Below, piece after piece: positions 23,774-35,169 of a stretch of 64,000 bases of DNA. Below the pieces are notes generated by a model. It worked only from the letters and a program-made list of their open reading frames with translations, did not search any database and was not told the DNA's origin. A program made the position numbers and the translations under genes. Each line of letters opens with the position of its first letter. Positions within the stretch are counted from its first letter, which is position 1. This stretch comes from Pardosa pseudoannulata (Eukaryota > Arthropoda > Arachnida > Araneae > Lycosidae): assembly GCA_032207245.1 (NCBI GenBank), contig CM063503.1, positions 63,911,244 to 63,975,243 on the forward strand, in the 5' to 3' direction.

Positions 23774-23910
23774 CCCGTTACCTGTTTTGGACCTTAAACT
23801 ACGTATACTACTTTTACTGAAAATTTACTTTCAGCCTTTTGAATAACACCATTGCCATATTTGAAACAGGGAGAGCTAGTAAAGCAAATAGAATTAAAAC
23901 AGGTAAAGGA
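23774..23910. mobile_element. Short TTAA MITE (137 bp)
   Basis: Flanked by TTAA at 23770-23773 and 23911-23914. Ends CCCGTTACCTGTTTTGG and, in inverse, TCCTTTACCTGTTTTAA match at 13 of 17 positions. Too small to encode anything; mobilised in trans by a piggyBac-type transposase if the family assignment is right. Confidence 0.75.
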
Positions 23911-24294
23911 TTAAATTTCAGGTAAAAAATATTACTAACATTGTTACTTTTTTTACTTTGTTATTGCTTGCACATCCTATATTCCATGCACGACCGATGC
24001 ACGTGTTATTGTGTTGAATTTTAGAAATGAACATCATAGCTGTGTTTTGTGTAATTTAATTGTATTTATAATTTAATTGTATTGTATTAGTATCGTGACA
24101 TCATCGGTTGAAATAACGCCTTTTTAAAAAAGCGCACCAAACATACAAACTGTCCTAAAAATATTATAAAATTTGTAACATTATAAAAATCAGTTAATGA
24201 ATCAACAAATTTTATGAAACAATACTTTCAATATATCTTGTCAATTTTTCAATCAATTTTTTTTTATCAACCATTTTTTAAAAATTTATACTAA

Positions 24295-25044
24295 TTTTAG
24301 CATATGCAAATGATATTGACATAATAGGCAGAACCCGGAAATCAGTAAGTGAAGCTCTTCCGCACTCGAACAGGCAGCTAAAAATATTGGACTAACAATA
24401 AACATAGAAAATACCACCAATGACAATTGGAGATTACAGCTTTGAAAATGTTGAACAGTTCAAATATCTAGGCTCAATTATAGCAAAATAATGATATTAA
24501 AATATAAATTAGGAACAGATTAAATATGGCAAATAAATGTTATTACTGACTGAGAAATCACTTTAAATCAAAACACTTAGGCAAAAAAACCAAAATTAAT
24601 CTTTATAAAACTTTAGTAAAGCCAATAATTGTGTATGAAATCGAGTGTTGGACTATAAACAAATCTGAGGAAAATAAGCTATTAATATTTGAACTAAAAA
24701 TACTAAGAAAAATATATGGAGCTGTTAAAGAAAATGTATGGAGAATCCGTTGTAATCATGAACAATGCTCTAAATTCGGACAACCAAGTATTGTGAAAAC
24801 TATAAAGATCTATCAATTAAGGTGGTTGGGGCACATTTATAGATGCAAAGATTTTAACCCAACAAAAGTTACATTTCAAATAGTTGATGGAAAAAGGGAA
24901 AGAGGTAGACCAAACACCAGGTGGATTGATATGGTTGAGAAAACGCTACATGAAATTGGAGTCGACCAGTGGAGAACTGTGGCGGAGGATGGTTCCAGGT
25001 GGAAGAAACTTTTAGTGACAACCTTGGCCTGTAGAAGGCTGTAG
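24295..25044 (+). pseudogene. Non-LTR retrotransposon RT, 3' half
   Basis: The plus strand shows the RT active-site block as YANDIDIIGRT (near 24303; the usual YADD has its first Asp changed to Asn), then stop-broken FENVEQFKYLGSII. From 24600 an intact stretch reads KPIIVYEIECWTINKSEEN, the LRKIYG motif, a histidine/arginine block (RWLGHIYRC) and the GRPNTRWID region ending at the TAG at 25042. This is the canonical C-terminal half of an RT from an endonuclease-bearing LINE. 5' truncation and two or more stops make it dead. The exact clade cannot be set by eye. Confidence 0.85.
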
Positions 25045-25071
25045 TTCTATAGAAGATCTTGTCAATATAAA

Positions 25072-26031
25072 AAAAACCTTTTCCATGTACCTCTTAATGC
25101 TGCAGCACCATCAGTGCAAAACGCGACATGTGCATCCAAGGTAAGGTGGATCAAATATATATTAATAATTTCAAATATTTTCTCTTCAGTTGCTCTCCCA
25201 CGTAACTTTTTGCTTTGCGTAGGCGTGAGCTAGAATGCTGGTATTTGTTATAGATGGAAGTGAGCAGCCTATATCGTGGTTCACTATGCACAGACCTGCC
25301 AACATTCAGGCACTTGTGTCCGGAGCAACAGCGTGGTTTGAAATTTTAACATGCTAATTACAGGTTATACATAAGTACATATCTTACTGGTTTCTGAATT
25401 AAAATTAAATTTAAAATATTTACACAGTAGTAAATTGTAAAAGGTAAGTTTATGTATTTAAAAATTTATGAGTAGTTTTTTTTTTTTAGCTTTAACAACT
25501 TATTTTTCTGAACAGTGTTTCTTATAGCAATATTGACCCTGATTAAAAAATTTCTATTTTTCTACCATCAGGGATTCTAGAGTTTGTCTACTCAAATTTG
25601 ACTTAAATTCAGTTTGGTTTTTCAGCACAGTGCTGAAAACTTTTAACATGCAGCATTACTGTGTGAAAAGAGTAGTATTCAGCGTTATTTTTTGCAAACC
25701 TTTGTATTTGATTGCTGAATAGTAACCTGTTAGCTGTTCAACAGTTTTGTAATTCTCCGGAGCTGAGGAGTCTCCGGAGTTATACAATTTTCTCATTTCT
25801 CCGGAACAACTCTGGAGAATCCGGAGTAGTTGGCATGTCTGTATGCATGATAACGGGGTTTTGAAGGCTCGTGATAGTGATCTCGAATATCTCGCTTGTA
25901 AAATAATCGGTTTCTTCGCTTATATTATTTCCGTTATTTGAAATGAATAATTCTAGATTTTTCATAAATTTATATTTCTTTGAATTTAGCGTCCCTGAAA
26001 TTTTCTCGCGACTTCCGGTTTGCGCACCGCT
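25072..26031 (-). mobile_element. hAT element remnant with one TIR, split by a MITE
   Basis: The 5' terminus on the minus strand is CAGCGGTGCGCAAACC ending at 26031, typical of SCAND3/ZBED-like hAT elements. Coding scraps follow: 25965-25850 (FTSEIFEITITSLQNPVI) and, after the nested MITE, 25215-25085 reading ATEEKIFEIINIYLI and VAFCTDGAAALRGTW. CTDGAAA corresponds to the second catalytic Asp block of hAT transposases. The distal terminus is missing; the LINE RT fragment ends at 25044, close to the breakpoint. Confidence 0.65.
25291..25841. mobile_element. MITE nested within the hAT remnant
   Basis: Begins CAGACCTGCCAACATTC and ends, in inverse, CAGACATGCCAACTACTC (about 13 of 17 matching). 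Direct repeats TATGCA flank it at 25285-25290 and 25842-25847. hAT targets are usually 8 bp, so either two bases have diverged or the class is different. The right side is rich in CTCCGGAG-like palindromes (25756-25835). No coding content. Confidence 0.65.
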
Positions 26032-28055
26032 GATTTAGACGAACACTTGAAAACGACCGTAAAGAATGCCTTGGGGCAGGTTTTCGCGGCTCTATGATCT
26101 GAAGATAGAAACACTAAAGTTTAATTCGGTTTTTACAACAAACTTGTGTCACTTGTTGTATTTGTAAAGCAATGCATTGTAAGATTCCTGAGCTTGATAT
26201 TGATTATGTAATAATTTTAATAAAACTTTGTGTTATAATAGTTTTTACTGGTAATATGTTGTTGGCTGTGGGATTAAGTGGTTTTCTATGGGGAACTAGG
26301 ACTGTTTGCACCTGAAAGAGAAACCCATAGAAAAGACAATAAAAAAATAATTAAGTGGGTGACGCATAGTGGCAATACACGTTATGGCCTTAACCCAATA
26401 TTTAATATAAATTGAATTTGGCTTTTCGCCAACTTAAGTTTAAATTTTAAATTTAAAAAAAGGAACACAATAGGCATTAAATTAAAAGAGAGAAGTTATT
26501 GATTTAATACTGTTTATTGAATATTTATTATTTAATATAAAATTAAAATAAAAATTAATAGAAGCCAATTGATAAAAAAATTAATAAAAAGAAGCAACAA
26601 AAATAGACTAAAAAGTAAGATGATTATGGAGGACGGCTTTTGGAGAGCATCCTCAGCATGCGGGATGTAGAGAGCCTTCTTTTCTTCTCCATCATGTCCA
26701 CCGGATGAAACAGCCAGTCTCGAAAACTCAAGTGCAAGTTCAAGTCTAACTAACTAACTGGGTATCTTGAGTCTGCAGGACGGTAACGGCTGGCAACCAC
26801 TGATGGCTGGTATTCGCATTAACATTCCAATGGCCTGGTGGCACGGGGGAAAACCGCCAAGCGCAGGACTAAAAACATGCCAATGTGTGGAGAGGGGTAT
26901 GTCATATCATCAAAAAGGGCGAAAATTATAAAGCTATTGCAACACGGCGCTCGCCAAGGAAAACACCACGTGACGCTCCTGGTATGTGTGATGTCACCTG
27001 ATTGAATGTCCAGGGCGGCTTATGCGTTAAAAAAAGGGGTTTTTCGCCTCACCAACGTGATAATTGGGAGCACGGCAGGAAAGTTAAACATAAGGAATTT
27101 TTAAAGGAAGCTTATAGAGTTAAATGGGAATTAAATGGAAAGTAATTAAAATTAACTAAATGGAACGTTATGACACTTTGTTTTTCTTTGAGAAAGTTTT
27201 TGGTCTGTTTGGCATGTTTGACAAAGTTGAGATCAATATTGACATAGAAAAGTGAAAGTCTCACTAGATGGGAAATCATTTGTAATTTTCATGGAACTAC
27301 TGAAAGAAAAACCTAAAATTAAATGTTCTCTTGACAAGTGTTTAAATAAATCTTCTGTCGAAAACTCTACTTTTACTAATTACTCTCAGACAGATGTAAC
27401 CGTGTTGGATTTGAGTTCTCAGTTATAAAAATTTACTTAGAATGTTCTGTGAATAATTTCATAAGTTTCGTAATAAACTATTTCAACTGAATAATCATTA
27501 AACGAATAGATCATCTTGTTCTGACCTTATTGAATGTAACACTAAAGTCATAAATACAAATTATTAATCGGTTATCAATCAAGAGCCATTTCATTTTGTA
27601 AATAAAGTCACGAAAAGTGATTTAAGACATCGGAACAATTGATTAGTAGCATTTCTGTCTAAAATATTCAAAAGTTATATAATTAAAATAAAAGAAGTAC
27701 CGCTATGATATGTGTTGTTTTAAATGTGTGGAAAAATAGAGTAGTAAGCAGTCGCCTGTATTATTTTAACTGACCAAACGAATTCCAGCGTATTTAAAAG
27801 TATTCATAAAATGCATTCATAAGACAGAAATATTTCATTTTGATGTACTGTGAAGTATTGAGTAAGGGTAGGCGAGGCCGTCAAAGATACAGGTTGAACA
27901 TCTATTTACTCTTGGGTAAATGCTTTATTCATGAGAATAATTATATGCATTTATGTACAGGATTCAGTAAATTCAATTACTTATGGGATCTTGTGCTGAG
28001 ATAAAAGTTAAATATATATCATACGGGGATACAGTGAATCTAGTAACACAGAAAC
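26032..28055. other. Mostly unassigned; GC-richer block at 26640-27080
   Basis: Most of this span is plain AT-rich sequence. The block 26640-27080 is GC-richer and contains phrases such as CTGGCAACCACTGATGGCTG and, near 27007, an LNVQGGL-like reading, which resemble the 5' region of LINEs before the endonuclease start (GTWNVR-type). The resemblance is weak, so I leave it unnamed. Confidence 0.35.
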
Positions 28056-28059
28056 AGAC

Positions 28060-28600
28060 ACTATAACCTACCGATCTGATGATCCGAACAGTTGACTTCT
28101 ACACTGAGGCTCGAAACGCTCAGAGTACGTATCTCGCTGGAGTTCGTTGAGAATCAAAGGATGCGGGATGATCCAAAAGGAGAGTAAGTGTCACTCTCAG
28201 TGACCTACTTCAAACCACAAAGTAAAAAATTATTATAGGTAGTGGGGATGAGATCCTGAAGTCGAAGATCAACTTCTTAGCAGAAAGCAGAGACTCTGGC
28301 GGTCTCTCAAGGAAAACAAGCTCCAGAAATTCTTAGAGACATGTGGACTCTTCTCGAGCTCCACCAAAACAAAAAAAATCCTCCTCTCTTGGCTCAGCCA
28401 ATCTCTTATATAGGGGTCCCGGTTGCCCCTAACGTGATTCTTCCAAAACCTTCCAGAACTAGGGTGACACAATTTTGCGGTCAACCGACCCGCCTGGATC
28501 AACTAACGCGTTTCCAGATGTGGACAAAGTTCGTTAAGTTAACCGACCAACCATCCTAAATCCATTAGAGGCACCGATAACATGGGGACCCACTGTCACT
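28060..28600 (-). mobile_element. Possible LTR with a TATA promoter
   Basis: On the minus strand the block starts near TGTTATCGGTGCC (28580), carries CCTATATAAGAG at about 28418-28407 and continues through a GC-richer transcribed-looking region to about 28060. A TATA box about 170 bp from a TGTT start fits a U3/R boundary. I did not find a duplicate LTR, a target duplication or a primer-binding site, so a solo LTR or a lone promoter fragment are both possible. Confidence 0.3.
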
Positions 28601-29119
28601 GGGTTTATAATTATTATCAGAGTCTTTTGACGGCAATAGACATCATAAAGGCGTAGACACACTGGTTCCGGCTTACTGACAGTTTTTAATTTACCTCCAC
28701 TTAAGTGACTGCCTCTGGTTTGTGTCCGAAACCTGGTATACAAATGCTTTGTTCGGACCACGCGTTTCTACCTACCGCTAACAATAATTGTCCGCTGCGA
28801 AAGGTCACCTTCCGTTCGTCTTTCGTTCGGGTCATGTAACGGATGATTACAGTACAACTAAAACTTCTTAAATTTAAACTCAATACAACTAAAAATAGAT
28901 TTATTGCAATTATTTTTAACAGACAACCCTATAATCCAAAGTATTGTGCTTTGAAATTACAGTTCAAAGTAAAAACTCGTATACTAGGCCTTTTTCTGTT
29001 CAATTTATGATTTCGAAAGGAAAGAACACAAAATGTTGAAAAATTACATAACTTGACACTTTTACAAGAGAAACTTTAATCATTATACAAATTATTGGAA
29101 ACAAATTTTAGGAAACAAA
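28601..29119. other. Region without recognised features
   Basis: Short open frames exist on the minus strand near 28534-28883 but show no domain. Confidence 0.4.
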
Positions 29120-29480
29120 ATATAATTATAACGTAGCACCTTGCTGGATATGCTTAGTCTCCTAACTTGTTTCAGACGTGTTGGTGTAGATTGAATGAGA
29201 ACGTCGTAACATCTCCCAATTTTATTCCGTACTTTTGACAATGCCATTTTTAAGCCTTGTTAGAAATAAAATTACCTATCCCAACTTTTGACGTATAAAA
29301 TTCCTACATCATTAATATCTGGGGACTGAATGGAGGGTTTAAGGACTTTAGAGCAATTGTAAATAGCCACAAGTGGCTATTGATAGCAATTTTTTTCTTT
29401 ATAATCCTGATAGTATATCTCGTGTAGCAAGACAGCAAACTGTAGCGATCCCAACCAACCAACTTGATAGCTTTGAAAAC
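29120..29480 (-). pseudogene. Probable Tc1/mariner C-terminal scrap
   Basis: Minus-strand reading from 29480 gives LKSLNPPFSPQILM at about 29345-29305, which resembles the W-P-x-SPDLN block, and farther on LIQSTPTRLKQVR at about 29200-29165, which resembles the SMPRR-type terminus of Tc1 transposases. Frames shift between these pieces. No TIRs located. Low-certainty assignment. Confidence 0.35.
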
Positions 29481-29699
29481 TATTTTGAATTCCAAGATGT
29501 TGTGCAGTAAATTTTAGTGAATCTTTTAAAAATTTGATATAAGCATTGATCCATCGTTGAGTCTATAAACACTAATTTGTGAACATCTATTGCGGTCTTG
29601 CGTCACCATAACATCACGTTCTATGTCTTGTAGTTGGTCTCTTATTAGCTGATTAAGTTCTTTATTGATGTCTTCCCCACTTATCTGCCGAATAGTTAA

Positions 29700-29850
29700 G
29701 GACTGAGACTGATCTTCGGTACTGGAGTTCGTGAGTTCGAATTCCACTGTGGCATGGATGTTCGTAACCGTTCGGAATCGGCTTTAAGCAGTAGGTCCCG
29801 GTCTCATTAGCCCTTGTGTTACAAAAAAGTAGACCGTAGCACTCCAAACC
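29700..29850 (+). mobile_element. SINE family A, 5'-truncated copy
   Basis: Plus-strand copy of the 16155-16351 SINE. It keeps the B box (GAGTTCGAATTCCAC), the CGGAATCGGCTTTAAGCAG body and the terminal GTAGCACTCCAAACCA. The A box half is missing or replaced. Confidence 0.85.
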
Positions 29851-29924
29851 ATACCTCCCCGCTTATCTTGAAATTAAGGTTCAAGTTTTGTTCATAGAGT
29901 AGAAATATAAAAGTATAAGGAGAC

Positions 29925-30040
<116 letters not shown>

Positions 30041-30044
30041 GTAA

Positions 30045-30240
30045 ATCCAACAAATATGAGACCAACTGGGGAGGCAAAACATGTAACGTGATTGTATGGG
30101 GATATATGACTTCAACAGAAGTTCACCGATTAGTGTTTATAGACAGTGATGGATCAATGTTTTATAAATTTAAAACAAATATGAAATTTAAGCAACTTAA
30201 AGGGGTCTATACCTACACTATTGGATTCTTTTCAGTGTTA
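30045..30240 (+). pseudogene. Tc1 transposase fragment
   Basis: Reads [20 protein letters not shown] then LVFID, matching the GGGSVMVWG--S--GVG-LVFID block between the first and second catalytic Asp of Tc1 transposases. Homology fades by about 30165. It is cut off by the TTAA MITE on its right and by the TA array on its left. Confidence 0.65.
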
Positions 30241-30241
30241 A

Positions 30242-30570
30242 CTTATACGAGGGGATTAAAATTCCCTTTGGCCGGCTCGCATTTAAAGAATTATTTTAAA
30301 AGAATTATACCACGTGATAGAACAGCAAATTCCCTAGAATGCTATCATTTCCTTTTTTAATTTATGCTTGTGAAATGTTCTTATTTGCGTTTAAAATTGA
30401 GTATACCAAAATGCCTAGAAAATAATTTAAAATGTATTTTTCTCGATGTTTTTATTAAAAAGGGAAAACGAGCATCTAAAGAATTTGCTTTTCTATCACG
30501 TGGTGTAATATTTTTAAAGAATTCTTTAAATGCGAACAGGCCAGAGAGAATTTTGATTTTTCCCCATATG
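30242..30570. mobile_element. Foldback-like TTAA MITE with ~120-bp TIRs
   Basis: TTAA at 30238-30241 and 30571-30574. The left arm (about 30242-30365) and right arm (about 30447-30570) are inverted copies sharing TCGCATTTAAAGAATT and ACCACGTGATAGAA; identity is roughly 80 percent by eye. The single-stranded form would fold into one long hairpin. The two short open frames seen here on the plus strand are the two arms and not genes. Confidence 0.85.
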
Positions 30571-30892
30571 TTAACATTGAGCTAGAATCATCCAGTATGG
30601 CAAGTACATATTCCCTTTAACATAGAAATCTGTCTTTGTTAGGGCTTTGTTATTATTTTAGATGTCATAGGATGCATTTTATAAAAATACGTGTTACGAG
30701 ATTTATTTGTTATCTCATATCAGTACAGTAAAGGTTTACTGTGAAGTGTAGTTTAATAATATAGCTATTCGTCATGGTTTCAGTCGAAGCATTTGGCGAA
30801 AAAGCAAAATTATGATAGAATCAAAAAAGTATGCGTTTTATGTTGATTCAAATGAAAAAAATTATAAATAGTAGCTGATACTCGAAAATTTA

Positions 30893-30980
30893 GCAATGGA
30901 TTGCTTGGTTTGGAATGGTATCTACTGTTTTGCTACACGAAAGCTAATGAGACAGACTTAGTGCTAGGCGGATTCAATAA
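30893..30980 (-). mobile_element. SINE family A, 3' fragment
   Basis: Shares TTGGTTTGGAATGGTA, the TTGCTACACGAAAGCTAATG block and the CGGATTC phrase with the 16155 copy in the same orientation. The tRNA head is lost. Confidence 0.65.
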
Positions 30981-31208
30981 AATCAGCCAATACAACTGAA
31001 ATTTTCGTTCGATCTACAGTAGCAAGTTTGAAAGAAGCAAGCAGACGTAGAGTATACACAACAAAGTGCTAAACTGAAACCTTCATGCTTTTAGATTTTA
31101 AAGCTTTTAGAAATTCAGATTTTCGTATGGTGTACCTGTTTTACATCTACTCTTTTTTCACCATGTATAGATATGTAATTGCCTTGCCTTGAATCTCGTT
31201 ATCTTTAA

Positions 31209-31268
31209 CCATTTGACAGTTTCATTTTTTCAGTTTCATTCGGTCTAAAAAATGTTACATTTTTTTAC

Positions 31269-31300
<32 letters not shown>

Positions 31301-32052
31301 GTTTTTTTGTTTTGTTTTGTTTTGTTTGTTTATTTTACATTTTTAAGTAAAGATATGTTATTAAAATTAACATTTCTAATATTTTTAAGTATTTATTACA
31401 ACTTTTTTTCTTTCTATGAAAGCATCATAGGACTGAAGTTTACCTTTAGTCTCATCGATATCCAAGTTAATTTTTAGAATCCCTTTGAAAACAAATCTAA
31501 GAGGCGGATCCGAAGGATTATCACAATTAATTTCAAAAAATTGTCTTGCTTGACTGATTCCACCTTACTACTATCAGAGTCACTACTACCCAGGTCATCT
31601 AGTAAACTTTCGCTACTATCATTTACTGATAATTAAGTTTCTAATTCCGAGTCACATTTCGAATCACAAGAAATTAGCTCCATACGCTCTGAATTATCCA
31701 TTATTTAAAAGTAAAAATATATTATTCAACTCTTACATCAATAAAATTATCAGGCGGTTAGTAAAATATAACCAGAAAGCTATACACTGAAAGATAACAA
31801 TTCGTCTTCTGATACAAAACATGCGAAAAAACCCACCGTTTTGAACCAATCAGAGTAGAAAATACAATAAACTGCAAACTATCATTTAATGGATTACTAT
31901 CTATACGAATATTTTATTATTAAATATGGAAAAAAATACGGCTGAAACAGTGCAAGCGAAATAGAAATCAGATTGCCCGTACGCCGTACGGGCAAATCAG
32001 TAAATACCCGAAAGCTGTGCCCGTACGGCTTACGGGGAAAACAGGGAAGGGG
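31209..32052 (-). mobile_element. Deleted piggyBac-like element
   Basis: Flanked by TTAA at 31205-31208 and 32053-32056. The right end in inverse reads CCCCTTCCCTGTTTTCCCC and contains two subterminal palindromes: GCCCGTACGCCGTACGGGC (31974-31992) and an imperfect one at 32018-32037. The left end reads CCATTTGACAG. The end similarity is weak, but the internal N-terminal transposase scrap and the TTAA sites agree. A poly(T) run (31269-31300) with TTTTG repeats lies inside, probably a later insertion or expansion. Confidence 0.6.
31490..31701 (-). pseudogene. piggyBac transposase N-terminal scrap
   Basis: An ATG at 31701 (minus) opens MDNSERMELISCDSKCDSE, a stop, then in the same frame an acidic serine/aspartate run (LLDDLGSSDSDSSKVESV). 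Acidic, low-complexity N-termini are typical of piggyBac transposases. The catalytic DDD domain is not present downstream, so only the 5' end of the gene survives. Confidence 0.45.
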
Positions 32053-32056
32053 TTAA

Positions 32057-32739
32057 GTGGTACATGAAGCCATGAGTTCTGTGTGCCAGCCTCTCATTTC
32101 CAGGCTTCTCCGAGGTGCTCTTTCTCTTTTTTCCCCTCTTCACTCGGAATTTCTTTTTCTGGGGAAACTCTGCTTAGACTTTCTTCTCTTCATCTAGAAA
32201 TCAGGTTCCCGAGTAAGAGCAGTTCGAGTGGGATTTGACGGATTCATTCAAAGGACATGTCCAATCCAAATCCATAGTCTCTTTTTAAGGTCTTTATTAG
32301 AGGATAACTATTTGGTTTTTAATATAGATCAACAATACATATTTTATTGCGCTATTGTTTTATTAAGAGTTTGTTTTATTATATTATTTTATTAAGAGTT
32401 TTCCCGAAGCCCTTTTATAGCATTAGTTTTAGTTTCTTATACTTTCGTTCATGTCCAAGTTTCAGTGTTGTATAATAATACTGATATTAAAGTTGTACTA
32501 TGAATTCGAAGTTTGAGGATGTTTTGGATGTTGGTTAGTTTTTATGCCTCTCAACAAAAGTCTAAAAATATAAACTTTTTTTATTATCAGTTTAATATTA
32601 TCATCAGTGCCGCTTTTGGTAGTGGCAATTGAACCCAGATAGTTACAGGAGTTTGGCATTTCTACTTCTTTTTTGTATACTAGATTTTATAAATAAGTAA
32701 CTATATACTAGATTTTGTAGACTTATGTAATGAATAATA
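32057..32739. other. AT-rich region, nothing recognised
   Basis: A CT-rich tract lies at 32090-32200 (TTTCTCTTTTTTCCCC type). The part nearest 32740 may be the 3' untranslated part of the following minus-strand LINE. Confidence 0.4.
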
Positions 32740-33486
32740 ACTTTTAAGGGTTTATTTTCATCCCGTTAATTTAAGACCAATTTGTATGGCTTTTTCTTTA
32801 AATCTTGTAGTTATTTTCATGTCCCCAAGTCTAGAAAATAACAAAACTACATCAACATAGTCAATATCTTCAACATGCTGTTTATTTCTTATCCAATTCC
32901 ATATTTTTGGTTCTTTTTGAGTCATCCTCGTGTTCTATTCAATGACAGCACTGAACTGGCATCGTAGTAATACATACCCATGTTTAACACCAGTTCAAAT
33001 GGGAAATCTGTCAGTTGTGCATTCATTTACGATGAATTACTGCTTGTTTACCTTTTATATCTTTTGCACAATATATATTTTATCGGGTAGTCCATAAACA
33101 GTTAAAATTTTCCATAAACATTCTCTATTTATACAGTGGAAGGTTTTTGTAATGTCTATAAAGCTAAGGTAAATAATTGCGTTTAGTTCGATACTCTGTT
33201 CAATGATATTTCTGTGGGTAAAGATATTGTTTAGAAAACATCTACATCTTTTGAAACCAGCCTGTTTAAAAAAGTTTTCCTCAGTTCTTTCTTTTAATTT
33301 CGTTAATTAAAATTCTAGTGGAAAGTTTGGAAAACAAAGACTTATGGCTCTCGAGTTGTTACAATTAGTCAGATTTTCATTCTTTGGTATTTTTAAGATT
33401 TGAGATTACTTCCAAGAAGTTGAAATATCTTTATTCATCCCAATAAGATTAGGCAGTTTATGTAAAATACTAAATATTTCAAAGTC
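32740..33486 (-). pseudogene. LINE reverse transcriptase remnant
   Basis: Minus-strand frames from 33486 read STSWK-SQILKIPK, LTNCNNSRAISL, then IEQSIELNAIIYLSFIDITK (the F-x-D-x-x-KAF block; the Phe-Asp segment is kept as FIDITKTFH), GVKHGYVLL and finally YVDVVLLFS where YADD is expected. The order matches RT motifs 1-5 of an endonuclease-type LINE. The catalytic YADD has been lost and several stops are present. The upstream part of this same gene seems to have been amplified into the adjacent minisatellite. Confidence 0.8.
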
Positions 33487-34740
33487 TGATTTCAGCAGTT
33501 CTGCTGTGGTATCATTTTCACTAGATTTTGGGTTTTTTTTTCTTTTTATTGCAACAACTACTTTTTGTACTAGGATTTTCTCTGATTTCAGCCGTTCTGC
33601 TGTGATATTATCATTTTCACTAGATTTTGGGGTTTTTTTTTTTCTTTTTATTGCAATTACTTTTTGTACTAGGATTTTCTCTGATTTCAGCAGTTCTGCT
33701 GTGATATTATCATTTTCACTAGATTTTGGATTTTTTTCTTTTTATTGCAATAATTACTTTTTGTACTAGGATTTTCTCTGATTTCAGCAGTTCTGATGTG
33801 ATATCATAATTTTCACTAGATTTTGGGTTTTTTTTTCTTTTTATTGCAAAAATTACTTTTTGTACTAGGATTTTCTCTGATTTCATCAGTTTTGCTGTGA
33901 TATTATCATTTTCACTAGATTTTGGGTTTTTTTTCTTTTTATTGCAACAATTACTTTTTGTACTAGGATTTTCTCTGATTTCAGCAGTTTTGCTGTGATA
34001 TTATCATTTTCACTAGATTTTGGGTTTTTTTTCTTTTTATTGCAATAATTACTTTTTGTACTAGGATTTTCTCTGATTTCATCAGTTTTGCTGTGATATT
34101 ATCATTTTCACTAGATTTTGGGTTTTTTTTTCTTTTTATTGCAATAATTACTTTTTGTACTAGGATTTTCTCTGATTTCAGCCGTTCTGCTGTGATATTA
34201 TCATTTTCACTAGATTTTGGGTTTTTTTTCTTTTTATTGCAATTACTTTTTGTACTAGGATTTTCTCTGATTTCAACAGTTCTGCTGTGATATTATCATT
34301 TTCACTAGATTTTGGATTTTTTTCTTTTTATTGCAATAATTACTTTTTGTACTAGGATTTTCTCTGATTTCAGCAGTTCTGATGTGATATCATAATTTTC
34401 ACTAGATTTTGGGTTTTTTTTTCTTTTTATTGCAAAAATTACTTTTTGTACTAGGATTTTCTCTGATTTCATCAGTTTTGCTGTGATATTATCATTTTCA
34501 CTAGATTTTTTTTTTTTTTTTTGGGGGGGGGGTTCTTTTTATTGCAACAATTACTTTTTGTACTAGGATTTTCTCTGATTCCAGCAGTTCTGTGATATTA
34601 TCATTTTCACTAGATTTGGGTTTTTTTTCTTTTTATTGCACCAATTACTTTTGTAGTAGGATTTTCTCTGATTTTAGCAGTTCTGCTGTGGTATTATCAT
34701 TTTCACTAGAATTCTACTAGGATTTTCTCTGATTTCAGTC
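33487..34740. repeat. 98-bp minisatellite, ~12-13 copies, LINE-derived
   Basis: The landmark TGTACTAGGATTTTCTCTGA recurs at 33566, 33665, 33762, 33861, 33959, 34057, 34156, 34251, 34348, 34447, 34559 and (diverged) 34652, so the period is 93-99 bp, with one 112-bp interval. Each unit has a poly(T) segment (TTTTTTTCTTTTTATTGCAA). Variants recur six units apart: the GATGTGATATCATAA version is at 33795 and 34381, so a 586-bp higher-order repeat exists. One unit contains T and G homopolymers of 15 and 10 bases (about 34508-34532). The minus-strand reading KSSENDTTAELLKSD resembles the KAPG-D-IPAELLK block just before the RT core. Confidence 0.92.
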
Positions 34741-35169
34741 TGTGACTAGCACTTTTGTACTAGGAACGTTTCTATCCAAGTCGTCACTTGATTAAATGTC
34801 TGGATTTACCAAGTTTTGTTCTACATTTAATAGTTCTACGAAATTCTCTTACGTTTTATGAATTCCCTTTAATTAAATCCTTTTCTGAAGTCTTATGAAC
34901 AGCCATGATGATAGTTAAAATCAACGGGCTCCAGAGCTAAAAGACATCGCCATAGATGTTCACCGACAATCCAGAAAACACTATAACACATAAGTAAAAT
35001 AAAATGTAAACAAATGCAACGGCATATTCTAAAATGTATATGAAATGTATAAGTAGTGGATATTGAAAACAAAGTGTTAAGTAACTATATAGGACAACTA
35101 AGTAATATTAAATAATATAATAAGTAAATATATTATTTAGAATTACTTAGGATAATTAAGTAACTACAT
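34741..35169. other. Unassigned AT-rich region
   Basis: The left 100 bp may continue the LINE upstream of the minisatellite. Nothing else recognised. Confidence 0.4.

Noticed and set aside
30088..30585. Two adjacent plus-strand ORFs
   Set aside because: The first starts in a Tc1 scrap and both run through the arms of an inverted-repeat MITE.
33506..34290. Phe-rich open frames on the plus strand
   Set aside because: They arise from the T-rich 98-bp minisatellite read opposite to its likely LINE-coding strand.
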